34,566 bases of DNA from Levilactobacillus enshiensis (lineage in GTDB: Bacteria > Bacillota > Bacilli > Lactobacillales > Lactobacillaceae). This document shows, piece after piece, positions 1 to 8,092 of this stretch. Below the pieces are notes generated by a model. It saw only the letters and a list, made by a program, of their open reading frames with translations. It was not told the origin of the DNA and searched no databases. Each line of letters starts with the position of its first letter. Position 1 is the first letter of the stretch. Location: contig NZ_SULH01000016.1 of the NCBI RefSeq assembly GCF_007115095.1, positions 25,205 to 59,770 of the forward strand, written 5' to 3'. The translations under genes and the position numbers were made by a program.

Positions 1-24
1 GTTTGCGAGGCTTCAAGTTGTGTT

Positions 25-65
25 CGCACCGTTCCAGCTCATATCTGCCGGCCGGTAAGGCGACT
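25..65 (+). repeat. 41-bp dispersed intergenic repeat, copy 1
   Basis: This copy matches the reverse complement of 11312-11352 at 40 of 41 positions; the only difference is A/C in the GTTCCAGC / GTTCCCGC part. The core holds the 8-bp palindrome CCGGCCGG. The ends can pair (CGCACCG with CGGTaagGCG), so the element could form a hairpin. Weaker similarity continues past the core (AACCAC and CTTTAGT on one side, TTCAAGT on the other), which suggests a longer, diverged unit. It lies upstream of the Crp/Fnr gene, between genes. Confidence 0.85.
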
Positions 66-169
66 CAACCACTATCTTTAGTTAGCCTAATTGCATGGCC
101 TATGGTTGCCAGGGAGTTGACCTGCTGTGGAGACGTTTCAGGTCCAAATTGGTAAGGTAGCTGATTTTT

Positions 170-198
170 TTGATATCAGTTACGACGTTAAGGATAAT
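170..198 (+). promoter_or_regulatory. promoter of the Crp/Fnr gene with overlapping palindrome
   Basis: TTGATA (170-175), a 17-nt spacer and GATAAT (193-198) make a plausible sigma-A promoter just upstream of the RBS. The palindrome TGATATCA (171-178) overlaps the -35. A wider CTGAT-N9-ATCAG arrangement spans 161-179. FNR-type half-sites are TTGAT/ATCAA, so autoregulation is possible, but the spacing is not that of a classical FNR box (N4). Confidence 0.5.
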
Positions 199-226
199 TG
201 CGTGACTTTTAAAAGGAGATGCCGTC

Positions 227-928
227 ATGGAACATGGACACCAGCATGAACACTCAATAGAACGTGAACGAGAATGTGTGACCGGCGTGCCGATCTTTCA
301 GCAATTGGCCGATGATCAGATCACCTCGGTTGCGAAGGTGACCCGACCGATTCACGCGGACAAGGGGGGAACCGTCTTCAGTGCCGGCGAAGTCTCTCAG
401 ACGCTGTATATTGTCAATCAAGGACAGGTTCGGCTTTATCATTTAGCCGATGATGGTCATGAACAGGTGTTACGGGTCCTGAATCCTGGCGACTTTGTGG
501 GAGAAATTGCGTTGTTTACTGATGAAATTCACAGTTCTTACGCTGAAGCAACGACCACAACTGAACTTTGCACAATCTCACGGGCATCCTTGACGGCATT
601 GATTAAGTCCTTGCCACCACTAGCGTTGTCCCTGTTGGGAGCACTAGCGGTCCGCTTGAAGACGGCGGAAAAACAAGCGACTTTATTGGCGATTCCGGAT
701 GCGCTACCGCGATTGGCCGGATACCTTCAGGAATTAAGCGGTCACCGCACCGGAACATTCGATCTGCCGATGAGTAAGCAAGACTTAGCAGCTTATCTGG
801 GAATGACGCCGGAGTCGCTGAGTCGAAAGCTGAAGCAGCTGAGCGATAAGGGCGTTTTGGAAACGGTCGGTCGCAGACAAGTCAGGGTGATCAACGTTGC
901 CCAACTTGCCGAACTAGCTCCGGAATGA
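227..928 (+). CDS. Crp/Fnr family regulator, FLP-like redox type
   Basis: A 233-residue cytoplasmic DNA-binding regulator. The N-terminal half (about 25-130) is a cyclic-nucleotide-binding-type beta-roll with GDFVGEIALF. The C-terminal winged helix (about 175-228) has recognition helix TPESLSRKL, which keeps the E..SR pattern of FNR-type proteins. There is no FNR-like iron-sulfur cysteine cluster. Instead there are Cys17 and Cys115, a spacing very close to Cys5/Cys102 of Lactobacillus casei FLP, whose disulfide controls DNA binding; a thiol switch here is inference. The N-terminus (MEHGHQHEH) is rich in histidine and could bind metal. The start has a good RBS (AAGGAG, 8-9 nt upstream). It is transcribed alone, ahead of the cell-wall cluster. 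The family is certain; targets are unknown. Confidence 0.9.
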   Translation: MEHGHQHEHSIERERECVTGVPIFQQLADDQITSVAKVTRPIHADKGGTVFSAGEVSQTLYIVNQGQVRLYHLADDGHEQVLRVLNPGDFVGEIALFTDEIHSSYAEATTTTELCTISRASLTALIKSLPPLALSLLGALAVRLKTAEKQATLLAIPDALPRLAGYLQELSGHRTGTFDLPMSKQDLAAYLGMTPESLSRKLKQLSDKGVLETVGRRQVRVINVAQLAELAPE

Positions 929-987
929 GGGCATTGATAGCTATCTCGTTAAGAATCCTTAATAATATGGTATTCCCGAATTAAATT

Positions 988-996
988 TGCTAGAAT
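988..996 (+). promoter_or_regulatory. extended -10 promoter of asnB
   Basis: TGCTAGAAT (988-996) is an extended -10 element about 80 bp before the asnB start. The -35 at the right distance is poor. TTGATA near 934 with TAATAAT near 960 is an alternative. No terminator was seen between the Crp/Fnr gene and asnB. Confidence 0.4.
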
Positions 997-1076
997 AATG
1001 GGTGTTGTGTTTCATTTAAATCTTAATGAACGACCAAATCAGACTAAAGACTAAACAAGAAAAAGGGGATACGCAC

Positions 1077-2960
1077 ATGTGTGGATTCGTTGGCTATGTG
1101 AATCAAAAAGATGTTCCAACCAATACGATTAATGATATGGCGGATCGGATCAAACACCGGGGGCCAGATGACGAGGCCTACTTCCGCGATGAACAGGCGG
1201 TAATGGGGTTCCGGCGCCTATCGATCATTGATTTAGCACACGGCAAGCAGCCAATGTATAACCGTGATCAAACAAAAGTTTTGACCTTTAACGGTGAAAT
1301 TTATAACTACCAAGAAATTCGGGCTGAGTTACGTAAGTTAGGCTATGAGTTCAAAACGGATGTGGATTCTGAAGTTTTGATTCATGGTTACGATGCCTGG
1401 GGGCCGAAGCTGTTGGACCGGCTGCGGGGAATGTACGCCTTTGTTATTTATGACAAGACGAAGAATGAAGTCTTTGGCGCGCGGGATCACTTTGGAATCA
1501 AGCCGTTATACTACTACGATGACGGGCAGACCTTCCTGTGGGCTTCCGAAATCAAAGCGTTCTTGGAACATCCAAACTTCAAAAAGAAATTTAATGAAGA
1601 ACTTTTACCGATTCACTTGAGTTTTGAGTTCATCCCTTCCCGCGAAACTATGTTCAAGAACGTCTACAAGGTGTTGCCTGGGCAATATTTCATTCACCAC
1701 GCTAACGGGGAAACTGAAACGCACCGGTACTTCAAGTTCAACTACGACCATATCGATAATAGCCAAACGGTCGAAGAAGATGCCAAGAAAATTCGCGGCA
1801 TCGTTGACGAATCCGTGAAGACACATATGATTGCCGACGTTGAAGTCGGAAGCTTCTTGTCCAGTGGGATCGACTCTTCCTACGTGTTGAACGAAGCTTC
1901 TAAGCTCCAACCAATCCAATCCTTCTCCTTAGGGTTCAAGAACTCTAAGTACAGTGAATTGAGCTGGTCAACGGAATTTGCCAAGGAAATCAAGCAGAAG
2001 AATACACCACTCTACATGACGGGTGACGATTACTTCGATATTCTGCCCACTATTATGTACTACATGGACGAGCCATTGTCTAACCCATCTGCGATGCAAT
2101 TGTACTACCTGTCAAAAGGGACTCGCGAAGCCGTTAAGGTTGCATTGTCTGGTGAAGGTGCCGATGAATTCTTTGGTGGCTACAACACGTATCTTGAAGC
2201 CATTCCGTTCGAACGTTACCAGAAGTGGGTGCCAAGCGGTATCCGTAAGCTACTGGGTGGCATCGCTGAAAAGTTCCCACGGTTCCATGGACGGCGGTTC
2301 TTGGTTCGGGGCGCACAGCCACTGAGCGAACGTTACTACCGGGTCAACTACGTGTTTGACTATCATGACCGGAACAAGATCTTGAAGAATCCTAAGCTCA
2401 ATCAAGACGCTGGGGCTTACACCAAGCACTTGTTTGACGATGTTAAGGGCTTAGACGAAATGACGCAGATGCAGTATTTCGACATCAACACCTGGTTACC
2501 TTATGACATCTTGCATAAGGCCGATCGGATGAGTATGGCGAACTCATTGGAAGTACGGACGCCACTGGTTGACAAAGAAGTGGCGAAGTTCGCTGCAACG
2601 ATGCCTGTTAAGACGCGGATTCATACCGATGAGACCAAGGTGTCTCTGCGGGCCGCTGCCGAGGCTGAATTACCAGAACGCGTGGCGAAGAAGGAAAAGA
2701 TGGGCTTCCCATCCCCAATCGCTACTTGGATTAAGACGGAACCTTACAAGTCACGGATCATCGAAGCCTTTAACTCCGACGTGGCGCATAAGTTCTTTAA
2801 TACGGACGCGCTGATGGATATTCTACACGAACACATCAACGGGAAATCCAGCATGCAAAAGATTTTCACCATCTACACGTTTATCTTGTGGTACGAAGTT
2901 TACTTCCCAGAAGACACAACGGCTAAGACGGTTGATCTGGTTCACCGGACTCAAATTTAA
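1077..2960 (+). CDS. asnB: glutamine-dependent asparagine synthetase family amidotransferase (AsnB/AsnH)
   Basis: A 627-residue two-domain enzyme of usual AsnB length. I chose ATG 1077 because it puts the catalytic Cys at position 2 (MCGFVGYV), needed for a class II glutaminase, and has GGGG 8 nt upstream; an upstream ATG (1026) would bury the Cys. The glutaminase domain has RIKHRGPDDE, and the synthetase domain has the pyrophosphate loop SSGIDSS (262-268) and GEGADEFFGGY. The family transfers glutamine-derived ammonia to an AMP-activated carboxylate. The next two genes make D-Asp and attach it to peptidoglycan precursors. In Lactococcus lactis AsnH amidates the D-Asp cross-bridge, and in L. 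plantarum AsnB1 amidates mDAP. A role in amidating the D-Asp bridge is therefore a good inference, but ordinary asparagine synthesis cannot be excluded. Confidence 0.93.
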   Translation: MCGFVGYVNQKDVPTNTINDMADRIKHRGPDDEAYFRDEQAVMGFRRLSIIDLAHGKQPMYNRDQTKVLTFNGEIYNYQEIRAELRKLGYEFKTDVDSEVLIHGYDAWGPKLLDRLRGMYAFVIYDKTKNEVFGARDHFGIKPLYYYDDGQTFLWASEIKAFLEHPNFKKKFNEELLPIHLSFEFIPSRETMFKNVYKVLPGQYFIHHANGETETHRYFKFNYDHIDNSQTVEEDAKKIRGIVDESVKTHMIADVEVGSFLSSGIDSSYVLNEASKLQPIQSFSLGFKNSKYSELSWSTEFAKEIKQKNTPLYMTGDDYFDILPTIMYYMDEPLSNPSAMQLYYLSKGTREAVKVALSGEGADEFFGGYNTYLEAIPFERYQKWVPSGIRKLLGGIAEKFPRFHGRRFLVRGAQPLSERYYRVNYVFDYHDRNKILKNPKLNQDAGAYTKHLFDDVKGLDEMTQMQYFDINTWLPYDILHKADRMSMANSLEVRTPLVDKEVAKFAATMPVKTRIHTDETKVSLRAAAEAELPERVAKKEKMGFPSPIATWIKTEPYKSRIIEAFNSDVAHKFFNTDALMDILHEHINGKSSMQKIFTIYTFILWYEVYFPEDTTAKTVDLVHRTQI

Positions 2961-2996
2961 TTAAAGACGGCATAGCTCTATGGCTGGCCGATAACG

Positions 2997-3036
2997 ATCA
3001 AGGTTGCTATTGGACTCGTCCGCTAACAACCTTGAT
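2997..3036 (+). terminator. hairpin between asnB and the D-Asp ligase
   Basis: The arms ATCAAGGTTG (2997-3006) and CAACCTTGAT (3027-3036) pair perfectly over 10 bp around a 20-nt loop, followed only by the weak T-rich run TGTGTTTACTT. This could be a terminator or attenuator between asnB and the next gene. TTGATT (3032-3037) inside the second arm, with AAGAAT 17 nt further on, could be a promoter for the downstream pair. Confidence 0.55.
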
Positions 3037-3092
3037 TGTGTTTACTTAGCATTAAAGAATTTAAGAACGTTGTGAAGGGGCTTTAAGTTGTT

Positions 3093-4349
3093 ATGGAAAC
3101 CAATGGAGTAAAATTCACGCCCATTTTGCTTGGGAGTGACTTTAACGTTTATGGGATGGCACGGTCATTTTATGACTTGTACCATGAACCCGTTCAGGCC
3201 TTTGCTAGCATTCAATTAGCACCGACCCGTTACACGAAGATTGTGAATTTGGAACTGATTCCGGGATTCGATGAAGATCCGGTTTGGATTGAGACCATGC
3301 GTAAATTGAAGGCTCGGTATGCGGATCACCCGGAACCCGTCATCCTGATTGGATGTGGGGATGGTTACGCGCAACTGATCAGTAAACACAAGGATGAGTT
3401 GGAAGATGTCTTCATTTGCCCATATGTGGATTACGACAAGCTGCGGCATTTAAATAACAAGGAAAACTTCTATAAGGTTTGTGACCAATATGGTCTACCT
3501 TATCCCGCAACGCGGATTATCACGAAGGCCGATGCAACTGGCGAGCAGCCCGTTGAACAGCCGTTTGACTATCCAGTTGCGTTGAAGCCAGCCAACAGTG
3601 TGGAATGGCTCGATGTGCATTTTGAGGGCCGGAAGAAGGCTTTCCGGATTCAGTCCGAGGCAGAATTCCGGGATATCGTGGGTAAGATCTACGCCAACGG
3701 GTACACCTCTGACCTTATTTTGCAGGACTTTGTGCCTGGCGATGACAGTAACATGCGGGTCGTAAATGCCTACGTTGACCAAAATCACCACGTTAAGATG
3801 ATGTGTTTAGGCCATCCTTTATTGGAAGACCCAGCTCCATCTGCGATTGGCAATTATGTGGCTATAATTCCGGAATATAACGAAACGATTTATCACAACA
3901 TCCAAAAGTTCCTGGAAGCCATCGAGTTCACCGGCTATGCCAACTTCGATATGAAGTATGACGTTCGGGACAAGACGTTTAAGCTATTTGAAATCAACTT
4001 GCGTCAAGGTCGGAGCAGTTTCTTCGTGACGTTGAACGGCTACAATTTGGCCGATTGGGTCGTGAAGGACTACGTGAAGGGCACGCTGACCGATGCGCCA
4101 ACCGTTTATGGTAATCAGGACGAAAGTAAGCATGCATTATGGGTAGGTGTGCCAGTCAAGGTCTTCAAGCAGTATACGCGTGAAAATGCGGATAAAGAAC
4201 GGGCCTTGAAGCTCATTGCTGCTGGTAAATTTGGGACGACCTACCATTACGATCAGGATATGAATCTGAAGCGCTGGGCGTTGCTCCAATGGATGCAACA
4301 TAACTATACGGTTAACTTTAAGAAGTACTTCGCAGAAAACAAGGGGTAA
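3093..4349 (+). CDS. asl: D-aspartate ligase (ATP-grasp) for the peptidoglycan cross-bridge
   Basis: A 418-residue ATP-grasp enzyme. The N-terminus (PILLGSDFNVYGMARSF, QLAPTRYTKIVN, PGFDEDPVWIETM) closely follows what I know of Enterococcus faecium Asl(fm), which joins D-Asp through its beta-carboxylate to the epsilon-amine of L-Lys in UDP-MurNAc-pentapeptide (EC 6.3.1.12). Length is near that enzyme. The ATP-grasp part includes YPVALKPANS, ILQDFVPGDDSNMR and FKLFEINLRQGRSS (metal/ATP-binding Glu-Asn). It is cytosolic. ATG 3093 follows AAGGGG with a rather long gap of about 12 nt. It is 5 bp from the racemase that would supply D-Asp, which supports the assignment. Confidence 0.9.
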   Translation: METNGVKFTPILLGSDFNVYGMARSFYDLYHEPVQAFASIQLAPTRYTKIVNLELIPGFDEDPVWIETMRKLKARYADHPEPVILIGCGDGYAQLISKHKDELEDVFICPYVDYDKLRHLNNKENFYKVCDQYGLPYPATRIITKADATGEQPVEQPFDYPVALKPANSVEWLDVHFEGRKKAFRIQSEAEFRDIVGKIYANGYTSDLILQDFVPGDDSNMRVVNAYVDQNHHVKMMCLGHPLLEDPAPSAIGNYVAIIPEYNETIYHNIQKFLEAIEFTGYANFDMKYDVRDKTFKLFEINLRQGRSSFFVTLNGYNLADWVVKDYVKGTLTDAPTVYGNQDESKHALWVGVPVKVFKQYTRENADKERALKLIAAGKFGTTYHYDQDMNLKRWALLQWMQHNYTVNFKKYFAENKG

Positions 4350-4354
4350 TTGCC

Positions 4355-5065
4355 ATGCAAAAATTCTTTACGATCATTGGCGGTATGGGAACGATGGCCA
4401 CCGAAAGTTACTTGCACCAACTTAACTTACGGACGCCAGCCCATGCCGATCAAGATTACTTGAATTATATTTTGGTCAACCACGCGACGGTACCGGACCG
4501 GACGACTTACATTGTCGATCACAGCCAGCCTAATCCATTACCCGACCTGCTAGAGGACATCCAACAGCAGACTAAACTGGGTCCAGAATTTTTCACGTTA
4601 CCTTGCAATACGGCACACTATTTTTATGACGACTTGCAGGCAGCAACCGATGTGCCACTACTTCATATGCCACGTGAGACGGTCAAAGAGATTACTCGTA
4701 AGTATCCGCATGCCAAGCGAATCGGCATTACCGGGACGCGGGGGACCATTGAGGACCGTATTTATGAAAAGGAATTGCGGGCGGCTGGTCTCACGCCAGT
4801 GCTACCAACTGATGCCATTGAAGACGAAACCATGGAACTGATCTATACGCACATCAAGGAGCGAAATGAGGTCGATGCTGAACTGTATCATCGCATTTTG
4901 CGCCAAATGATGACGGAGCAGGGCGCAGAGGTCGTCATCTTGGGGTGCACGGAATTATCGTTAGCGCAAGAGCGCGAGCCAGAAACCGAGTTGCCATTGG
5001 CAGACGGTCAATCTATTTTAGTCGACAGGACGATTGAACTGGCGACCAAGATGCGGCAAGAATAA
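4355..5065 (+). CDS. racD: aspartate racemase (Asp/Glu racemase family)
   Basis: A 236-residue cytosolic PLP-independent racemase. The two catalytic cysteines are visible: Cys84 in LPCNTAH and Cys198 in LGCTELS. The N-terminal GGMGTMAT is typical of the aspartate racemase branch rather than MurI. It converts L-Asp to D-Asp, the substrate of the ligase directly upstream. The gap is 5 bp and the RBS (AAGGGG) overlaps the ligase stop codon, so the two are translationally linked. A very strong terminator follows. Confidence 0.92.
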   Translation: MQKFFTIIGGMGTMATESYLHQLNLRTPAHADQDYLNYILVNHATVPDRTTYIVDHSQPNPLPDLLEDIQQQTKLGPEFFTLPCNTAHYFYDDLQAATDVPLLHMPRETVKEITRKYPHAKRIGITGTRGTIEDRIYEKELRAAGLTPVLPTDAIEDETMELIYTHIKERNEVDAELYHRILRQMMTEQGAEVVILGCTELSLAQEREPETELPLADGQSILVDRTIELATKMRQE

Positions 5066-5110
5066 GTTCTTGTTCAAGCGGGAGCTAGGAATAACTCAGT
5101 TTCTATAGAA

Positions 5111-5158
5111 AAGCAGGCAGGAAATTCTCAATTGTGAGAATTTCCTGCCTGCTTTTTT
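5111..5158 (+). terminator. strong intrinsic terminator after racD
   Basis: A perfect 20-bp stem (5111-5130 with 5135-5154) around the tetraloop ATTG is followed by a run of six T. An A-run precedes it, so it could also stop transcription coming from the minus-strand genes downstream. Confidence 0.95.
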
Positions 5159-5195
5159 GGCGCTTAGCAATCAATTTTGATAGCGGCGTTTCCAG

Positions 5196-5241
5196 CAACG
5201 TTACTGCCCTCAAGAGTCGAAATTTTCGGCCAGTAACGTTG
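5196..5241. repeat. 11-bp inverted repeat between convergent racD and yisL
   Basis: CAACGTTACTG (5196-5206) and CAGTAACGTTG (5231-5241) are perfect inverted arms separated by 24 nt, with CCA/TGG further out. No T-tract follows on either strand. It lies downstream of the minus-strand yisL gene, so it may be a 3' RNA structure or a protein site. Confidence 0.6.
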
Positions 5242-5288
5242 GCATGGGTAACACAGCTGCTAGTGATTAATCGACTGATGGCTCACTT

Positions 5289-5630
5289 TTATCTGAAGGC
5301 TAACGTCAATCCTAACCCCACGGTAATCAGGGCAACGATGCCTAAAATCCAGTAGATGATGTGGGAAGGGGATCGTTCCATTTTACGGCCAAAGCCAATT
5401 TCAATTAAGGCAATCGTGCCGATACCTAGCAAGAACTTTAGGCTGATCAGTAACGGGGCGTGTTGAAAGGTGCGAATGCTGAGCACAACGCCACTAATAA
5501 TCATGACCAAATAAGCGATGCGGGCAAGAATCAAGAACTGTGTGGCACGCTTTTCAGAATGCCGAGTCAGTCCGCCAACGACCAAAACGGTCAATACAAT
5601 CCAGGTCCAGAAATGCAGGGCTAACCACAT
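5289..5630 (-). CDS. yisL: YisL-like membrane protein (DUF1516)
   Basis: A 113-residue protein with four hydrophobic segments (about 5-22, 33-52, 58-80 and 90-111) and short polar loops (LTRHSEKRAT, FGRKMERSPSH). Length and pattern match the YisL/DUF1516 family of Firmicute membrane proteins, whose function is not known. The start is supported by AAAAGGAG about 9 nt upstream. It is a single gene, convergent with racD. Family assignment is from pattern recognition only. Confidence 0.75.
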   Translation of the reverse strand: MWLALHFWTWIVLTVLVVGGLTRHSEKRATQFLILARIAYLVMIISGVVLSIRTFQHAPLLISLKFLLGIGTIALIEIGFGRKMERSPSHIIYWILGIVALITVGLGLTLAFR

Positions 5631-5771
5631 ACTAACCGCTCCTTTTCTAACGTAATACCCTTAGCCTACCATAATTCGGCGATAACAGGGTATTAATTTG
5701 AGAACGGTGCCCGTGTAAACAGAATGTCGCAATTTCAAGCTAGCAACTGCGAACAGACTTGACGGGATTGT

Positions 5772-5805
5772 GTTGCTGGACCAACTAAGAGACGGCTCCA
5801 GCAAC
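5772..5805. repeat. inverted repeat downstream of the reductase gene
   Basis: GTTGCTGGA (5772-5780) and TCCAGCAAC (5797-5805) are perfect 9-bp arms with a 16-nt loop. It sits 37 bp past the stop of the minus-strand reductase gene. There is no T-run, so it is a weak or factor-assisted terminator at best. Confidence 0.5.
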
Positions 5806-5841
5806 TAGGCAGTCGAAGAGCGGAATTGTGATGATCCTAAC

Positions 5842-6372
5842 TCACCTGACCCTGTGGTAGATCAGTTCGGCGAGGGGACCGATCGTGTGGGCCGCCGTTA
5901 AGTCAAATTGGCGAGGCGAGGCTAGCTCACCAAATAACCGTTTACCACTCCCCAACATGATCGGTGCAATCTGCAGGTAGAGATCATCAATGAGATTGGC
6001 GGCTAGTAGTGGGGTGAGCACGTGTTGACCACCAACCACCCAGAGATTGCCGGTGGACAGCTGTAGGCGCCGAGCTAAAGCTACGACGTCCTCAGCCGTG
6101 AAAGTGACGGTGGGGGTATTCAAACGGGCCTGACGGGTCAAAACATAGCTGTGCATGGCTGGATTTGCGGGGTTGAATGGCATGTCGGGCGCCAATTTGG
6201 CCACATAATCATAGGTGACGCGTCCCATAATGGCGTTGGTCATTTGCGATAGCACGGCTTGACCGGTAGTGGCTGGAATGTTGGGTAGCGTGGTCAACCA
6301 GTCGGTGTTGTCGTCGGTAGTGGCCAGGTAACCGTCTAAGGATATTGCTCCGTAAAACTGAATTTTTCCCAT
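5842..6372 (-). CDS. dihydrofolate reductase-like protein (RibD C-terminal family)
   Basis: A 176-residue cytosolic protein of the RibD-C / DHFR-like fold (YyaP/YwjB type). It shows the start MGKIQFYGAISLDGYLA, the nucleotide-binding LWVVGGQHVL, and the C-terminal APIMLGSGKRLF. Such proteins probably bind NADPH, but substrates are usually unknown; it need not be a true dihydrofolate reductase. I chose ATG 6372 because AAAGGAG lies 8 nt upstream; a farther ATG (6423) lies inside the terminator of the preceding gene. Only about 75 bp separate it from the amidase gene on the same strand, and no promoter was recognised, so expression may depend on read-through. Confidence 0.82.
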   Translation of the reverse strand: MGKIQFYGAISLDGYLATTDDNTDWLTTLPNIPATTGQAVLSQMTNAIMGRVTYDYVAKLAPDMPFNPANPAMHSYVLTRQARLNTPTVTFTAEDVVALARRLQLSTGNLWVVGGQHVLTPLLAANLIDDLYLQIAPIMLGSGKRLFGELASPRQFDLTAAHTIGPLAELIYHRVR

Positions 6373-6395
6373 ATCGATAAGCTCCTTTAGAGAGA

Positions 6396-6433
6396 AAAAA
6401 ACGAGTCTGGACGTATCATCCAAACTCGTTTTT
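6396..6433 (-). terminator. intrinsic terminator of the amidase gene
   Basis: Read on the minus strand, AAAAACGAGTTTGGA pairs with TCCAGACTCGTTTTT (one internal mismatch) around TGATACG, ending in T7. It begins about 16 bp after the amidase stop codon. Confidence 0.9.
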
Positions 6434-6448
6434 AGAAGGGTCTAATGT

Positions 6449-7759
6449 TTAACCCACTTCGGTCAAACTCGTGCTCTTGACCCAGTAGGAGGTGTTATTT
6501 AACGTGAAACGGAACCAAGTTGATTGGTCACTCGCTTTGTAGCCTTGCTTGTTGACCTTGATCTTTGTTCCAGCAGCAAAGTCTTTGGTGTGTGCCGTAG
6601 TCTTGGATAGGTAGTTTGAATTCAAGACGTGGTTGTACAAGGAGAAGTTACTACTGGTGTTGAGCGTGAAGGACTTGTTAGCGTCGCTGTAAGTGACGTT
6701 AGGGAAGTTCAAGGTCTTACTGTAGACCCAGTACTTGTAGCCGGAATTCTTACCGAAACGAATCCGGTACCAAGTACCACTCCAGCCGCCCTTCTTAACG
6801 CCACGACTGTCAACGTAAACTTTAGCACCACGGTGATCAGCACTTAAACGGCCCCAACCGATCTTGTAGGCACCACTGGTTCCCTTGACGTGGTTGTAAA
6901 CGGTCCAGTTCGTGTAGTTGTTCGCCAGAGTAGCCGTTTCGTTGTTGCCACCATGGTAGTACTTGACCGTCTTTTGTTTTCCGGTCGTCGTGTGATTTGC
7001 GGAGCTATCGGATGTGCTGTTTGAGTTAGTGTTCGTCGTCGTGTTAGTTGAATTAGAACTCGATGATGAACTGGTAGAACTGTCCGATGTGTCGGTCGTG
7101 GTGCCACCTAAAGCAGCGTATTGCGTCTTAACCAATGTGACGAAATCATCCATGTTGTAAGTCGTCCCGAAGTAGGTCCGCGCATTCGTTGTCCAATAGC
7201 CATCTGGATCGGTATGTGTGGTCCCACCTAAGAGATTCGTGACGTCGTGGTGAGAAAGCACGGTCGTGTAACGTTTAGGTGTCAGACCATACTGTTTCAA
7301 AATGTAGGCCGTGTAGTAGGCCGCGTTGTTTAGCTCGGAAGCAAAGGCAGCCTTGGAGTGGACTTCGACCTGTTCAAATTGAACGTAACGGGCGTTGGCG
7401 ATTGGGCCAGCTCCCCAACAGAGATACTTGGTGTTGGCAATGTTGATGATGCTGTTAGCGTCAACAAAGGTGTGTACGAAGGCATTTTGATAGTTATTCT
7501 TCATATAAGCAATTTCATTATAGATAGTTGAGTTCGGGTTAGCCGTTTCGTGGACCACGACGCCCTCTGGTTTACCATAACGGTAGCTGTTTTTAGGAAA
7601 ACCAGACCAGATGTTGGTGGTAATCTGGGGTGTTGCGTAATTTTGACTCGCAATGTAGTCATTGATCGAGTTTGCACTGGCGTTGGTTGACCAAAAAAGA
7701 CCAACACTACCCGCTAATAGCGCGATTCCCCGAACCGCCCAGCGATGCCATTTCTTCAT
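6449..7759 (-). CDS. secreted N-acetylmuramoyl-L-alanine amidase with SH3/GW-like wall-binding modules
   Basis: A 436-residue secreted peptidoglycan hydrolase. Start 7759 gives MKKW with AGGAGG about 11 nt upstream; an upstream ATG (7810) lacks this RBS. The signal peptide ends near ASA (27-29). The amidase_2 domain (about 35-215) has the zinc-ligand context VVVHETAN (His70), the VEVH strand, LSHHDV and GGTTHTDPDGY (His182, Asp184). It should cut the bond between MurNAc and L-Ala. A low-complexity Ser/Thr/Asn linker (about 220-255) follows. Then come two SH3/GW-like modules of about 80 residues, with YNHV, WYRIRFG..YKYWVYS and WFRFTL..YWVKS, which would hold the enzyme to the wall. It could be an autolysin; there is no phage context. 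Confidence 0.9.
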   Translation of the reverse strand: MKKWHRWAVRGIALLAGSVGLFWSTNASANSINDYIASQNYATPQITTNIWSGFPKNSYRYGKPEGVVVHETANPNSTIYNEIAYMKNNYQNAFVHTFVDANSIINIANTKYLCWGAGPIANARYVQFEQVEVHSKAAFASELNNAAYYTAYILKQYGLTPKRYTTVLSHHDVTNLLGGTTHTDPDGYWTTNARTYFGTTYNMDDFVTLVKTQYAALGGTTTDTSDSSTSSSSSSNSTNTTTNTNSNSTSDSSANHTTTGKQKTVKYYHGGNNETATLANNYTNWTVYNHVKGTSGAYKIGWGRLSADHRGAKVYVDSRGVKKGGWSGTWYRIRFGKNSGYKYWVYSKTLNFPNVTYSDANKSFTLNTSSNFSLYNHVLNSNYLSKTTAHTKDFAAGTKIKVNKQGYKASDQSTWFRFTLNNTSYWVKSTSLTEVG

Positions 7760-8092
7760 AATTATCTTCTCCTCCTGTAACAATCTCTTATAAATAACGA
7801 TATAACGCAACGCCTAAATTATAACGTATTTTCCAGAAGTTGCGTATTGATTAAGAAAACAAAATTTAAGGTGTTCGTTCGGAAAATCCTAATAGTAGTT
7901 GAAAATAGCGCCTGATTGGCTGATAATGGTCGGATTTATCGCTATTTGCGGACTAATTGACAGCCAAAGTTCGGAATTCAATCATTATTTCAAACTCCTT
8001 ACAATTCGATTGCGACTTCAAGAAGGACTTTGCTTGCGTACGGTGGTTAAGTTGGTTATAATGTTACTTTGCATACGAAAGGAGCGACGAAC
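7760..8092. other. divergent intergenic region, amidase / DUF2187
   Basis: These 333 bases hold the divergent promoters of the two flanking genes. For the amidase (minus strand) TATAAT is at 7818-7823, with a weak -35 TACGCA at 7841-7846 and a 17-nt spacer. A small inverted repeat TTGGCTG / CAGCCAA (7916-7922, 7961-7967) lies in the middle. No gene is supported here. Confidence 0.5.
8034..8062 (+). promoter_or_regulatory. promoter of the DUF2187 gene
   Basis: TTGCGT (8034-8039), a 17-nt spacer and a consensus TATAAT (8057-8062), 30 bp before the start codon, just upstream of the RBS. Confidence 0.75.

Noticed and set aside
1026..1076. Upstream ATG extending AsnB by 17 residues
   Set aside because: It would move the catalytic Cys away from position 2, and the good RBS serves ATG 1077.
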